Shown piece by piece: positions 1 through 8,889 of a DNA stretch of 17,003 bases. The notes beneath the pieces are model-generated. The model saw only the letters and a program-made list of their open reading frames with translations. It was not told the origin of the DNA and did not search any database. The DNA is taken from the NCBI GenBank assembly GCA_903944555.1, contig CAJASG010000444.1, forward strand, positions 1 through 17,003. Reading direction: 5' to 3'. The position numbers and the translations under genes were made by a program. Every line of letters begins with the position of its first letter. Within the stretch, counting starts at the first letter, position 1. This DNA is from an uncultured beta proteobacterium (GTDB taxonomy: Bacteria; Pseudomonadota; Gammaproteobacteria; Burkholderiales; Burkholderiaceae_C).

Positions 1-702
1 CAGTTCGGCAAACATTTCAGGCGTGGTGAATTGACGGATGTCGTCCAAGTCGCCTGCATCGTTGGCGGCTTGCAAACGAATAAAGTTGACCTTGGCGTTA
101 CGCTCGAAGCCAGCGGTGTCAAAGTCTGCAGGAATCCGGCTTGCGCTGGCGTTGTTTGCATCCATGCCTGCGCCGATTCCAGAGCCAATACCTGAGCCGA
201 TGCTGCTGCTCCCACTTGCGGGCATTGATACTTTGTAGGCAGGCACATTGTGCTCAGCGCGGGTAGCGGTATTGCGTGCCGTGCCAGGGTTCACGTGGGC
301 GTACTGCAAGCCCCCCGGCCCCGTCATATTGGGCTTTTGCGCGGCTGCACGTTTGCGCATAAAGAAGCCGATTGCAACCATGATGGCGGCCGCCAACAAG
401 CCCATCATCACCATGGATGCCAACTCATCGCCAAAACCCAAGTGGGAAGCCAATGCGGCCAGGCCCAAACCCGCAGCAAGCCCGGCAACCGGACCCATCC
501 ATGAGCGAGAAGGTGCTGCAGCAGCACCGGCAGCGGGTGTTGCTGCTGCGCTGGTTGCGGTTGGAGCTTTGTCCTGTGCCGCCTGGCGTTGCGTGCCCAT
601 GGATTTACCGGAGCCCATGCGTTTTGCGGCTTCGGCATCCATTGCCACAGTTGAAAGGGCTACGGTAAACACCACGGCCAAAAGTGAAAGCAAGCGCTTC
701 AT
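1..702 (-). CDS. Tim44-like domain membrane protein, 3' part outside the window
   Basis: The minus-strand reading frame is open from an ATG at 702 to the window edge (234 codons), so the C-terminus is missing. The product starts MKRLLSLLAVVFTVALS, a signal peptide or N-terminal membrane segment, followed by a basic Gly/Ser stretch (AKRMGSGKSMGTQRQ), an Ala/Pro-rich linker, and a hydrophobic region at about residues 70-112 that could form two membrane segments. After a Gly/Ser-rich spacer comes ...FERNAKVNFIRLQAAND, which resembles the start of the Tim44-like domain found in bacterial homologues of the mitochondrial import protein. The start is supported by AGGAG about 7 bases upstream. The bacterial family usually has a little over 300 residues, so roughly a third is off-window. 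Its biochemical role in bacteria is not established. I am fairly sure of the family from overall architecture, less so because most of the Tim44 domain is not visible. Confidence 0.75.
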   Translation of the reverse strand, partial: MKRLLSLLAVVFTVALSTVAMDAEAAKRMGSGKSMGTQRQAAQDKAPTATSAAATPAAGAAAAPSRSWMGPVAGLAAGLGLAALASHLGFGDELASMVMMGLLAAAIMVAIGFFMRKRAAAQKPNMTGPGGLQYAHVNPGTARNTATRAEHNVPAYKVSMPASGSSSIGSGIGSGIGAGMDANNASASRIPADFDTAGFERNAKVNFIRLQAANDAGDLDDIRQFTTPEMFAEL

Positions 703-828
703 ACGAATCTCCTTTGAATATGAAAGAACTGGAGCGAGCTTAGGCAACAAAAGGCCTAGGAAAAAGCAGCAATAACCGGAAATACGCTTCGGAAAATAGG
801 GGGTGATTGGACGGTGTGCAGAGGCCGT

Positions 829-1036
829 CCTACGCTCGATCTCGGTGGGGATGTCCAAATCAGGCTCATCTTTCTCCACCCCGTCGGTCTTGGCCGCCTT
901 TTGCACCAATGCACCAATGCGGCAATCTGGGCTTTGAGCTCGGCTTGGGCAAACAGTTCGGTGAATTCATCCAAGTGCAGTGCCCGAAAGTCACGGATGG
1001 TGCGGTGGGCGGGGAAGTTCTCGGCAATCACCCCCG
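829..1036 (-). pseudogene. IS1182-type transposase remnant (internal fragment, frameshifted)
   Basis: Translated on the minus strand this stretch reads AENFPAHRTIRDFRALHLDE, then FTELFAQAELKAQIAAL. After a change of frame it continues as KTDGVEKDEPDLDIPTEIERR. These blocks match in order the middle of IS1182-family DDE transposases: the DFRTI-type motif, then the coiled AELKAQ region and the LDIPAEIERR motif. The stretch that normally separates the first and second blocks (about 45 residues, including a DGT-type catalytic Asp region) is absent, implying an internal deletion. Both ends of the gene and both terminal inverted repeats are missing. The frame change coincides with an 8-bp tandem duplication (903-918). 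This is clearly dead. Family assignment rests on recalled motifs. Confidence 0.7.
903..918. repeat. 8-bp tandem duplication causing the transposase frameshift
   Basis: GCACCAAT occurs twice in direct tandem (903-910 and 911-918). Removing one unit restores a continuous minus-strand frame reading ...QIAALVQKAAKTDGVEKD..., which joins the two halves of the transposase coiled region. The duplication is therefore best read as the mutation that broke the frame. Confidence 0.75.
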
Positions 1037-1117
1037 ATTCACGAATTTGTCCTGAGCATGGCCTGCCCACGGTAGGCAGACCATTGCGGACAACAGCAGC
1101 AGTTTTGCGATGTGCAT
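1028..1117 (-). pseudogene. Truncated secreted-protein gene: signal peptide and a few mature residues
   Basis: An ATG at 1117 opens a 29-codon frame. It encodes a textbook signal peptide: MHIAKLLLLSAMVC with a hydrophobic core, then LPWAGHAQ with an A-x-A-like cleavage region (GHA|Q), then DKFVNRG and a TGA. The frame ends exactly where the transposase remnant begins (about 1036). The likely history is that insertion or recombination with the mobile element removed the rest of a periplasmic or outer-membrane protein gene. The residue left is too short to identify the original protein. It could be a genuine tiny exported peptide, but the junction makes truncation more likely. Confidence 0.55.
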
Positions 1118-1265
1118 GGGTATTCCACGTTGATCCAATGTGACCGCAATTTTCGCTGCAGACCTATGGGCAGGCTCTAGGTGCGGCTCACTATCAGCCT
1201 TAAATTTGACCTATCTCTCATAGGCTGCACAAATAGGTTTTGACGGTTAGCTACCTTCCATCGGG

Positions 1266-3137
1266 CTAAAACAGCATGGTGATGTGCACCGAGTCCGAGT
1301 TGCGCTCGGCCTGGACGTTGGGGGTGCCGTTGCGCGCCAGGCGCAGCATGCGGTCGTTGCTGGGCAAGATGTCGGCCACAAAGCCGCGCAGGCCGCGGCG
1401 CTTGGCGTGGTTGACCATGCAGGCTTGCAGTGCGCTGCCCAAGCCACAGCCCTGCCAGTCGGGGTGCACCATGAAGGCGGTGTCCGCCAGGTTGGTGGTG
1501 GGGTTGATGAAGTAGCACGACTGCCCCACGATTTGAAGTGCTTCCCGGTTGCCCGTGGTTGCGACAAACGCGACTTCATCCTCGTAGTTCACATTGCACA
1601 GGCGCTGCACTTCTACATCCGATAGGCCCCGCACATTTCGGAAGAAACGGGTGTACACGTCGGCCTCACTCAGGTGGTGAAACAATTCACGAATGCCTTG
1701 CGCATCGCTGGAGAGCGCAGGTCGCAGCATGACCGTGCGGCCATCTTTGAGGGTGACGGTCAGCTCCTCCTCCACCGGGTAGGCGCGCAGGTTTTGCAGT
1801 GTCTGGTCCGCAGGCAGGTAGCCCAGGACCTGGGCCTGGGCAAACAACTCAGGTCGAAACTTGGGGTGCGCCAGCTCGATCAACGCGGTGGCCCGCTGGC
1901 GGATGGATTTGCCAAACAGGTAGGCAATGCCGTACTCGGTGACCACGTAGTGCACATCGGTGCGCGCAATGCTGGCCGCTTCCCCGGTCAGCAGGGCCGG
2001 GCGAATGCGGGATGTTTTCCCGTCCTCCGTGGTGGAGGTCATGCAGATGATGGGTTTACCGCCGGGCGAGCGCGAGGCACCATGCAAGAACTCGCCCTGG
2101 TTGCCAATGCCACCCAGGAATTCGCCTTCAAACTGGTCTACGCAGACCTGGCCGGTCAGGTCGATCGCCAGCGCTTGCGCAATCGACACCATTTTGTGTT
2201 GCGCGGCAATGGTGGCCGGGTTGCAGACCACCTCGATGGGCTGAAATACAAACAGGGGGTTGCGGTCGATCAGGTCGTAGAGGCGCCGCGAGCCCAGCGC
2301 CATGCTGGTGACGATTTTGAAGGGCTGGCTGGTTTTTCGGGCGCCGGTCAGGCAGCCGCTTTCCAGTAACGGGAAAATCGCTTCGGAGATGACGTCGGAG
2401 TGCACTCCCAAGTCTTTGCGGTCAGTCAGGTACTGCAGCGCTTCGTGGGCCAATTGTCCCAGTCCAATTTGCAGCGTGGAGCCGTCTTCAATAATGCCCG
2501 CAATGTAGCGGGCGATGCGCTGCACATCTTCTTCCTGCGAGGGTGTTCGTTCCAGCTCCGTCACCGGAGTGGTAACCGGAACCAGGTGGTGGATGCGGCT
2601 GACGTGCAGTGTGGAGTCTCACATGGATCGGGGCATGGCGGGGTTGACCTCGGCAATCACCACGCGGGCCCGCGCCACGGCGGCTGGAATGATGTCCACC
2701 GACACGCCCAGGCTCACAAAGCCAAATTCGTCGGGCAGCGAAACCTGTATCAAGGCGACATCCACCGGGATGCGCCCCAGGGTCATCATCTCGGGCACCC
2801 GTGCGACTGACATCGGCACATACTCCACCAGCCCTTGCTTGAGGGCCGCGCGCATGTCATTGCCAACAAAAAAGGTGCGGTGCTTCAAGCGGGTAGTGCA
2901 GTGGCCATCGGCATCGTGGTTAAAGGCCTTGATGGTGAAAAAGTGCAGCAGCTCCAGGTCCGCCGGGAGTTTAGGCAAGGTGTCCAGCGCATGCAGCAGC
3001 TCCCGTGGCGCAGCGCAACCGGTGCCTACAAATACATGGTCGCCATGGCGGATGTTGCCAATAGCGAGGGCTGCAGTGGTGACCTTGTCGGCAAAGGCTT
3101 CAAGCGCTTTGAATTTTTTGGGACTTTTGGTAAACAT
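1266..3137 (-). pseudogene. Acetyl-CoA hydrolase/transferase-GNAT fusion interrupted by an in-frame TGA
   Basis: Two open stretches, 3137-2619 and 2618-1266, lie in the same frame and together make one 623-codon gene broken only by TGA at 2621-2619 (codon 173). The first part matches the N-terminal domain of acetyl-CoA hydrolase/CoA-transferase proteins and ends ...VIAEVNPAMPRSM, where the family normally reads NPxMPRTHGD. Past the stop it resumes with DSTLHVSRIHHLVP and the second CoA-transferase domain (IGLGQLAHEAL; VVTEYGIAYLFGKSIRQRA). The end is a GNAT acetyltransferase domain with the acetyl-CoA loop QGCGLG near codon 562 and a terminal ITMLF. The position usually held by the catalytic Glu of this CoA-transferase class appears to be Asp (GVHSDV, codon 248). 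The ATG at 3137 follows an in-frame stop. A GTG at 2564 could restart the second half but has no visible ribosome-binding site. It lies 68 bp after the GGDEF-EAL gene, possibly in the same transcript. It is either a recent pseudogene or a sequence error. Confidence 0.8.
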
Positions 3138-3205
3138 GGGCAGATACGTTCAACAGGCCGTGGAGGATCTTCATATCATCCACCATATTTCACTGCCTGA
3201 ACCCA

Positions 3206-5824
3206 TCAAACTGCGGTGAGGTGCATTCGCATAAATTCTTCAGCAGGCACTGCTCTGCCAAAGAGATAGCCTTGCCCCTTTTCGCAACCTAACTCGGCCA
3301 GTCGGTCGCATTGCGCTTGGTCTTCAATTCCTTCGGCGACCAATTCATGGCCCAGGTTGTGTGCCATGGTGACGATGGTTTCAATCAAAGAGTGGGCGCT
3401 TTGATTGATGAGCATGTCTCTGACAAAACTCTGGTCGATTTTGATCACGCCGGTAGGTAGTTGCCGAAGGTAGGACAGGCTGGAGTATCCGGTGCCGAAA
3501 TCATCGATGGCCAAAGTGATGCCCAGTGCTGTAAGTTCACCAAGCAGGCCAATGATTTCTTGGGTGTTTTCCAACAAGGCGTCTTCGGTAATTTCCAGTT
3601 CCAATACCGTCGCATTCAGGCCATGCTGGGCCAGCATTCCCTGCAATTCTGCAACCAGATGGGGGCGCTTCAAGTCGGCCGCGTTTTGATTCACGGCCAC
3701 GCGCCACGAGCTTTTCCACAATCCTTGTCGCGTCCATTGCGCCACCTGTTGCAGTGCGTTGTCGAGCACCCATCTGTCGATGGCAACCAGTTGCCCCGAT
3801 TTTTCAGCGATGGGGATGAATTCCAAAGGAGCCACTAATCCGTGCCCAGGACGCTCCCACCGCACCAAGGCCTCCGCACCCACGAGGGCGCCTGAGCCCA
3901 AATGGAACTTGGGCTGAAAGTACACCCGCAATTCCTGCTGTGCCAGGGCTGTCGCCAGCTCGGTCTGGATGGCAAACACCGAGGCCTTGTCTTCGCTCAT
4001 TCTCTGGGTGTATGACGCACTTCGGTTGCGGCCTGAGAGCTTGGCTTCGTACATAGCGATATCGGCATTGCGCAACAACAGGTCCGGCGTGTTGCCATCT
4101 TCCGGAAACATGGCCAAGCCAACCGACGCCATAGGTTGGTATTGAACCGCCCCGTCCAGGGTCATGGGTGCGCGCAGCATTTCCAGTAGATTGTTGGCCA
4201 CCAGCTCCGCTTTGTCCCGGTCAATGGCGGGCAGTAGCACCACAAATTCGTCACCACCCATGCGGGCCACCGTGTCTTCTGTACGCACTGCCTCTCGCAG
4301 CCGATTGCCAATGGTAATCAGCAGTTGGTCCCCCACTTGATGACCCAGCGTGTCGTTGACCTCCTTGAAATGGTCGAGGTCGATGAACAGCAGCGCAAAC
4401 GCAGATTTTTGGCGCAAGGTAATGGCCATGAGCTGGTTGATGCGGTCGGTAAATAGCGATCGGTTGGGCAACCCAGTCAGGCTGTCGTAGGAGGCCATGT
4501 GCTGTACTTTCGCCTCGACTTCACGCAGGGAGGTCAGGTCGGTCTGGACAGCGATGTAGTGGATGACTTTGCCCGACTCATCCCGCACCGCATTGATATT
4601 GCTCCAGATGGTGTAGAAGTGTCCATTCGACGTGCGATTGCAAATTTCTCCTGACCAATGCCCATGCGTGACCAACATTTCCCACATGGCTTGGTAGAAG
4701 GCCGTGTTCTGGCGGCCCGACTTCAACATACTGGTACGGTGACCCACCACCGAGGCTTCAGAAAAGCCCGACTGCTGGGTGAACGCGGGATTGACCCGGA
4801 TGATGCGCGTATCCGTATCGGTAATGATGATGGCCTCGGCGGCAGTGATAAAGACGGATTCGCTCAATACGTTTTGGCGCTGTCGGGCCTTGATGTCGGT
4901 GATGTCTGTAGAGATAGCGCCCACGCCATAAATTCGACCGTCCGCGTCGTGCAGAGGAAATTTGCGGGTTAAAAATTCCAGTGTGCCTTTGGTTCCGCCC
5001 ATATGAATCTGCTCTTCCAGCGTCATGGCTTCGGCGTTATGGGTGACTTTTTGATCTACCTCGTTATGCATCACGGCGTCTCGCAAAGGCAGAAAACTTT
5101 CACGGCGCTGCCCTAATACCTCTTCGCGCGGACGGCCCAAAAACGTGAGCATGGACTGATTGGCCAGCAGCATCTTCCCCTGGTTGTCCGTGGCGTAGAT
5201 GAAGTTGTCGCTGCTGTCGAGCAGCAGTGAGAAAAAACGATGGTCTTTTTCGCGTTCTACCTCCGCGCTGCGGTCCACCAGCAACACCAGCGTATGGTTG
5301 TTCAAGTGGTAGTCCATTGAGAGCTGAATCAGGTGAAAGTCCAGCATCCAAGGCGCTGCGTTGTCATTCGCTAATCCCATACCCGGCAGAACCAGCGGAT
5401 CGCCGTGTTGGCCATCACGCAGGGCTATGTGCAACCGCGAACGGTCGTCCCCGCTGAGGCGTTGAAACAGACGGTTGTCGGGGATGCCAAAGCGATTGGC
5501 AGGGCCCAGCAGGGAAAATGCACGTGCATTGCAATTTTCAATAATTCCTTGCCCATCCACCACCAGCGCTGCCAGGGGCATTTGGTCAAACAGAGTCTGG
5601 TAGCGCCGTTTGGATAGATCGGATTCTTGTTGCGCTGCGCGCAATTCCTCGTTTTGCAGTTCCAGTTCGACCTGGTAAATGCGCAGGTCTTCCAGTAGCT
5701 TGGTCACTTCCATCGACGCCAATTGCTCCGGTTGGTCAATGTGTTGGTGCTCTTGCAGCATTTCCTGCGCCCGGTGCTTGAGCAGTTGCAAGCGTTCGGT
5801 TCGTTCCGCGGTGGGCGCGTTCAT
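3206..5824 (-). CDS. PAS-GGDEF-EAL protein (diguanylate cyclase/c-di-GMP phosphodiesterase)
   Basis: The 872-residue product probably makes and/or breaks down the second messenger cyclic di-GMP. After a helical N-terminus (LEDLRIYQVELELQNEELRA), about three PAS-like sensor domains span roughly residues 65-440. The GGDEF domain has an intact active site (ARMGGDEFVVLLP, near 522) preceded by an RxxD product-inhibition site (RTED) exactly five residues upstream. The EAL domain keeps GAEALVRW (near 650), LELEITEDAL, IDDFGTGYSS, IKIDQSFV and GQGYLFG, so both activities look possible. No transmembrane segment is visible, so it is likely cytoplasmic. The start chosen is the ATG at 5824, whose ATGA overlaps the TGA of the CheB/CheR gene, implying translational coupling. 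An in-frame start at 5854 would add ten residues inside the upstream gene and is less likely. The PAS ligands cannot be read from sequence. Confidence 0.92.
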   Translation of the reverse strand: MNAPTAERTERLQLLKHRAQEMLQEHQHIDQPEQLASMEVTKLLEDLRIYQVELELQNEELRAAQQESDLSKRRYQTLFDQMPLAALVVDGQGIIENCNARAFSLLGPANRFGIPDNRLFQRLSGDDRSRLHIALRDGQHGDPLVLPGMGLANDNAAPWMLDFHLIQLSMDYHLNNHTLVLLVDRSAEVEREKDHRFFSLLLDSSDNFIYATDNQGKMLLANQSMLTFLGRPREEVLGQRRESFLPLRDAVMHNEVDQKVTHNAEAMTLEEQIHMGGTKGTLEFLTRKFPLHDADGRIYGVGAISTDITDIKARQRQNVLSESVFITAAEAIIITDTDTRIIRVNPAFTQQSGFSEASVVGHRTSMLKSGRQNTAFYQAMWEMLVTHGHWSGEICNRTSNGHFYTIWSNINAVRDESGKVIHYIAVQTDLTSLREVEAKVQHMASYDSLTGLPNRSLFTDRINQLMAITLRQKSAFALLFIDLDHFKEVNDTLGHQVGDQLLITIGNRLREAVRTEDTVARMGGDEFVVLLPAIDRDKAELVANNLLEMLRAPMTLDGAVQYQPMASVGLAMFPEDGNTPDLLLRNADIAMYEAKLSGRNRSASYTQRMSEDKASVFAIQTELATALAQQELRVYFQPKFHLGSGALVGAEALVRWERPGHGLVAPLEFIPIAEKSGQLVAIDRWVLDNALQQVAQWTRQGLWKSSWRVAVNQNAADLKRPHLVAELQGMLAQHGLNATVLELEITEDALLENTQEIIGLLGELTALGITLAIDDFGTGYSSLSYLRQLPTGVIKIDQSFVRDMLINQSAHSLIETIVTMAHNLGHELVAEGIEDQAQCDRLAELGCEKGQGYLFGRAVPAEEFMRMHLTAV

Positions 5825-8745
5825 GCTGTCGCCTGAAAATGGTGCTTGCGCCATTCGGTGATATTGAAGTGGCTCACCACTGCCCCCGCCTGCTCGCCGT
5901 CAATGGCGGACACATGCATTACAAACCAGCGTTCTTCGGTGGGTGTGTGACATGGATACTGGAGTGAGAAATGCGGTGTTCGGCCTGCCAGCACACCGCT
6001 CACGCCGCGCTGTGCCGCGATGGCAGAGCCATCCTGTGGTTCATGGGTCGTGTTGAATACTTCCATGTAGTTGGCACCTACGCCCGAGTGCTGAAGATCG
6101 GGGTTGCCGTTGTCCGCCGCGAACCGCACCCAGGCCTTATTTACCAGGGTAATCACACCATCCGTATTGAGCACTGCAATGTGCTCTGCCAGTGCGTCAA
6201 TGATGCTTTGCATGCGTGAGGCCTCGTGCAGTGCCGTTACATCCAGAAAACTGGTGACAGCACCTTTGGCAGACGATGAGGGCACGTTGTAGGGCAGCAT
6301 GCGCACAAAGTAGTGCAGGCCGTTGATGCCCCGAATTTCTTTTTCCACCTTGATGCCGTCTTGCAGCGTACGGCTCAGGTCGGCAATTAAATCTGGATAT
6401 AGCAGTGTGTGGGCCAGGTCGTCCAGCGGACGCCCGATGTCGGAGTCACGCAGCTTGAAGATGTGGGTGACATCGGGGGTAAAGCGCGTGAGGTGCAGGT
6501 TTTCGTCGACGAAGATGGTGCCTGCGGCCCCCGCTTGGGCCATGTTGTCCAGGTCCGCGTTCAGGCGGTTCAGGATGTCAATTTTCTCCTGATATTCCGC
6601 ATTGACGGTGTTGAGCTCTTCATTCACCGACTGCAACTCTTCATTGGAGCTTTGCAGTTCCTCGTTGGAGGACATCAACTCCTCGTTGGTGGCCTGCAGT
6701 TCTTCGTTGGAGGTTTCCAGTTCTTCAATGGTGGCTTGCAGGCTTTCCCGGGTGGCGGCCAATTCCCGCTCCAGGACTTCGATGCGTTCTGAAGTTTCGG
6801 CATCAAAATCGGCTGGGGTCATGGTCTCCGTGTTGGCCGTTGCGCGGAGTTGCTCAAAGGCCAGCAGTGTGAGGCGTTCGCCCTCGAATTCTTCCACCGG
6901 CCAAGTGCTGAGGCGCAAATTTTCGGGCTGCCCATCTGCATTGGTGAACTTCAGCCCATCCGAGCTGACGCTGGTGCCTTCCCGACCAGTTTTAAAGAGC
7001 AATGCAACCGCCACTGGAATCAGGGGGTCGGGCAGGATGCGGTTGAGATCCAGACTGGCATGCCCGGCCCGCAACTGGAGAATCTTTTGCACGTTGCCAT
7101 AGGAGTGCACCAGTTCATGGCGGCTGTTCACCAAGATCGCCGCAGGTGGTGCAAACGCTTTGAGCAAGGCCGAAAACCCTAAATCTACGGCGTCGGTCTT
7201 GATTCTGGACACTCGTTGCGGGCTGGTGACGGTACGGGCGCCAGAGTAGCCAAAGGCCGAACCCTTTGCGGTCTCCAGTGGCAGGCTGATGGGGCGCACC
7301 ATTTGCCAGATTTTGTGTTTAGCACTGATGGGCGTGAAATCTTTTTGAAGTTCGCCAAGCGATTCGCTGGACCCCAGAAACATATGGCCATTGGGGGAGA
7401 GCGCGTATTGCAGGCGTTTCAGGGCCCGCTCTTGCGCCGGGTTCTTGAAATAGATCAGTGCGTTGCGGCAAACCACCAAGTCCATCTTGGTGAAGGGTGG
7501 ATCGGTCAGAAGGTTGTGCCGCGCAAACACAATGCATTGGCGCAGCTCGTTTTTTACGGCAAAGTGGTTGCCTTTTTTGACGAAAAAGCGTTCCAGCTGC
7601 TGGGGTGAGACTTCCGCTGCAATGGACTCGGGGTAGGTCCCCGCGCCTGCAGTTTCGATGTTTTGTTGTTCCACATCGGTGGCAAAAATCTTCAGGCTGG
7701 GCCAGCGCTTGAGTTGGTCAAAGGTCTCCAGGAACAACATGGCCAGGGAGTAGGCCTCTTCGCCGGTAGCAATGGCTGCTGTCCAGACGCGAATGGTTTC
7801 CCCCGCCTGCTTTCTGGCCACCAAGGGCTCGACAATTTGGCGCCCAAGAATCTCGAAGGCTTCCGCGTCGCGGAAGAAGCTGGTGACTGGGATCAGCAAT
7901 TCCCGGCGCAGGGTGAGCACCTCGTTGCGATCTTCATGCAGCAAGTCCAGGTAATCGGCCAGTGTGGGGACCTGGCGCACCGTCATGCGCCGCTCAATGC
8001 GCCGGGCCACCGTGCCGGGTTTGTATTCCTGAAAATCGATTCCACCCACTTGCAGCAACAAATGCAAAATGCCATTCATTGCAGCCTCCGGGCTTTGCGC
8101 CAGTGCCCGGTCAGAAGGTTCGACTTGGGCCGCTGCCTTAACAACCGGCTGGTTCAGAATGTGCGCCAAAATGCGCTGCCCGATCTGCTCCACCGGCAAA
8201 ATGGCATCGACCAAGCCGGTGGCGATAACACTGCGTGGCATTCCGTCAAACTTTGCGTTCTCGGGCTCCTGTGCAATCAGCAAGCCCCCTGCATCGTTGA
8301 TGGCCGCGGCGCCGCGCGTGCCGTCCGACCCGGTGCCCGACAACACCACCCCGACCGACAACGGCCCATAGTGAGACGCCATGGATTTGAAAAATACATC
8401 AATGGGCAGCGTCAGGGTGCGGGGGTTTTTGGGGGTGAGGCGCAACTGGCCTTCGCCCATGTGCATGATGGACCCCGGTGGGATGAGGTAGACATGGTCG
8501 GGTTCAATCGGCATGTCTTGCTCCACCATAATCACCGGCATTTGGGTGTGCCGTGACAGCAGGTTGGCCATCATGCTTTTATGGTCTGGCGACAAGTGTT
8601 GAATGACCACAAAGGTTGAACCTGTGTCACACGCCAAGGTGTCAAACAGTTTTTCCAGCGCCTCAAGGCCGCCTGCGGATGCGCCGATGGCGACAATATG
8701 GGGCGGCAAAGCGACAGGTGCTGTGCCGAGGGGAGTTGCGGTCAT
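5821..8745 (-). CDS. CheB-CheR fusion with coiled coil and PAS domains
   Basis: A 974-residue protein joining both receptor-modification activities of chemotaxis-type pathways. Residues about 15-200 form a CheB methylesterase domain with its Ser-His-Asp triad visible (GASAGG, S23; IQHLSPDH, H50; [11 protein letters not shown]141) and no receiver domain. A CheR methyltransferase follows (about 210-475), with VARRIERR, the SAM-binding [13 protein letters not shown] near 325 and [10 protein letters not shown]. Next is a PAS-like region, then a long heptad coiled coil (about 645-725) with repeated SNEELQ units, and two more PAS-like domains. No histidine-kinase domain is present. The ATG at 8745 ([10 protein letters not shown]) is preferred; a GTG at 8796 would add 17 residues unlike the family's start, and neither has a good ribosome-binding site. 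With no chemoreceptor or CheA nearby, the partner receptor is unknown. Coupling to the GGDEF-EAL gene suggests a joint pathway rather than classical flagellar chemotaxis. Confidence 0.92.
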   Translation of the reverse strand: MTATPLGTAPVALPPHIVAIGASAGGLEALEKLFDTLACDTGSTFVVIQHLSPDHKSMMANLLSRHTQMPVIMVEQDMPIEPDHVYLIPPGSIMHMGEGQLRLTPKNPRTLTLPIDVFFKSMASHYGPLSVGVVLSGTGSDGTRGAAAINDAGGLLIAQEPENAKFDGMPRSVIATGLVDAILPVEQIGQRILAHILNQPVVKAAAQVEPSDRALAQSPEAAMNGILHLLLQVGGIDFQEYKPGTVARRIERRMTVRQVPTLADYLDLLHEDRNEVLTLRRELLIPVTSFFRDAEAFEILGRQIVEPLVARKQAGETIRVWTAAIATGEEAYSLAMLFLETFDQLKRWPSLKIFATDVEQQNIETAGAGTYPESIAAEVSPQQLERFFVKKGNHFAVKNELRQCIVFARHNLLTDPPFTKMDLVVCRNALIYFKNPAQERALKRLQYALSPNGHMFLGSSESLGELQKDFTPISAKHKIWQMVRPISLPLETAKGSAFGYSGARTVTSPQRVSRIKTDAVDLGFSALLKAFAPPAAILVNSRHELVHSYGNVQKILQLRAGHASLDLNRILPDPLIPVAVALLFKTGREGTSVSSDGLKFTNADGQPENLRLSTWPVEEFEGERLTLLAFEQLRATANTETMTPADFDAETSERIEVLERELAATRESLQATIEELETSNEELQATNEELMSSNEELQSSNEELQSVNEELNTVNAEYQEKIDILNRLNADLDNMAQAGAAGTIFVDENLHLTRFTPDVTHIFKLRDSDIGRPLDDLAHTLLYPDLIADLSRTLQDGIKVEKEIRGINGLHYFVRMLPYNVPSSSAKGAVTSFLDVTALHEASRMQSIIDALAEHIAVLNTDGVITLVNKAWVRFAADNGNPDLQHSGVGANYMEVFNTTHEPQDGSAIAAQRGVSGVLAGRTPHFSLQYPCHTPTEERWFVMHVSAIDGEQAGAVVSHFNITEWRKHHFQATA

Positions 8746-8821
8746 TAAGGGTGCCCATGTTTTGCGTAAGCAGGTGAGACCTTGCAGAATCCCCACTGAC
8801 TGGTGGGTTAGCGGTCCGGTT

Positions 8822-8851
8822 TTGCCATCGAGGGCATCCCGGCACTAATTT
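8822..8851 (+). promoter_or_regulatory. Candidate sigma-70 promoter for the MerR-type regulator
   Basis: TTGCCA (8822-8827) and TAATTT (8846-8851) are spaced by 18 bases. Transcription would start just before the dyad at 8863-8881, placing the dyad in the position of a repressor operator in the early transcribed region. The boxes are imperfect, so this is tentative. Confidence 0.25.
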
Positions 8852-8878
8852 TTATTGCACTATTGTTGTCCAGGACAA
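8850..8878 (-). promoter_or_regulatory. Candidate sigma-70 promoter for the cheB/cheR-GGDEF operon
   Basis: On the minus strand TTGTCC (8878-8873) lies 17 bases before ATAAAA (8855-8850), a plausible -35/-10 pair pointing at the CheB/CheR gene. The -35 box coincides with one arm of the dyad at 8863-8881, so a protein bound there could block or modulate this promoter. Assigned from spacing and match only. Confidence 0.3.
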
Positions 8879-8881
8879 AAA
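8863..8881. promoter_or_regulatory. Operator-like dyad between divergent genes
   Basis: TTGTCC-A-GGACAA (8866-8878) is a perfect 6+1+6 inverted repeat that extends to 9-bp arms with one mismatch (8863-8881). It lies 8 bases upstream of the preferred ATG of the MerR-type regulator and overlaps a candidate -35 box of the divergent operon. MerR/CarH-type regulators commonly bind dyads next to their own gene, so self-regulation and control of the divergent operon is a natural inference. No binding data are available. Confidence 0.45.
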
Positions 8882-8889
8882 ATGCAAGC

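Noticed and set aside
756..1070. 104-codon minus-strand frame taken as a single hypothetical gene
   Set aside because: It mixes the tail of a signal-peptide frame region, a transposase fragment and an out-of-frame continuation after the 8-bp duplication. It is a composite of relics rather than a gene.
1210..1224. CCTAT-ctctc-ATAGG hairpin downstream of the acetyl-CoA hydrolase gene as a terminator
   Set aside because: The stem is only 5 bp and AT-rich and no T-run follows on the minus strand, so terminator function is not supported.
1674..2369. 231-codon plus-strand frame opposite the acetyl-CoA hydrolase-GNAT gene
   Set aside because: Antisense shadow in GC-rich sequence. Even though the gene is broken, its conserved protein motifs are on the minus strand.
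2619..2621. Selenocysteine or programmed readthrough at the TGA
   Set aside because: No selenoprotein family is known here, the family has His-Gly at this place rather than Cys, and I see no convincing stem-loop just downstream. Nonsense mutation or error is simpler.
7663..8556. 297-codon plus-strand frame opposite the CheB/CheR gene
   Set aside because: Composition is typical of an antisense shadow, with no recognisable motif. The opposite strand encodes an intact catalytic domain pair.
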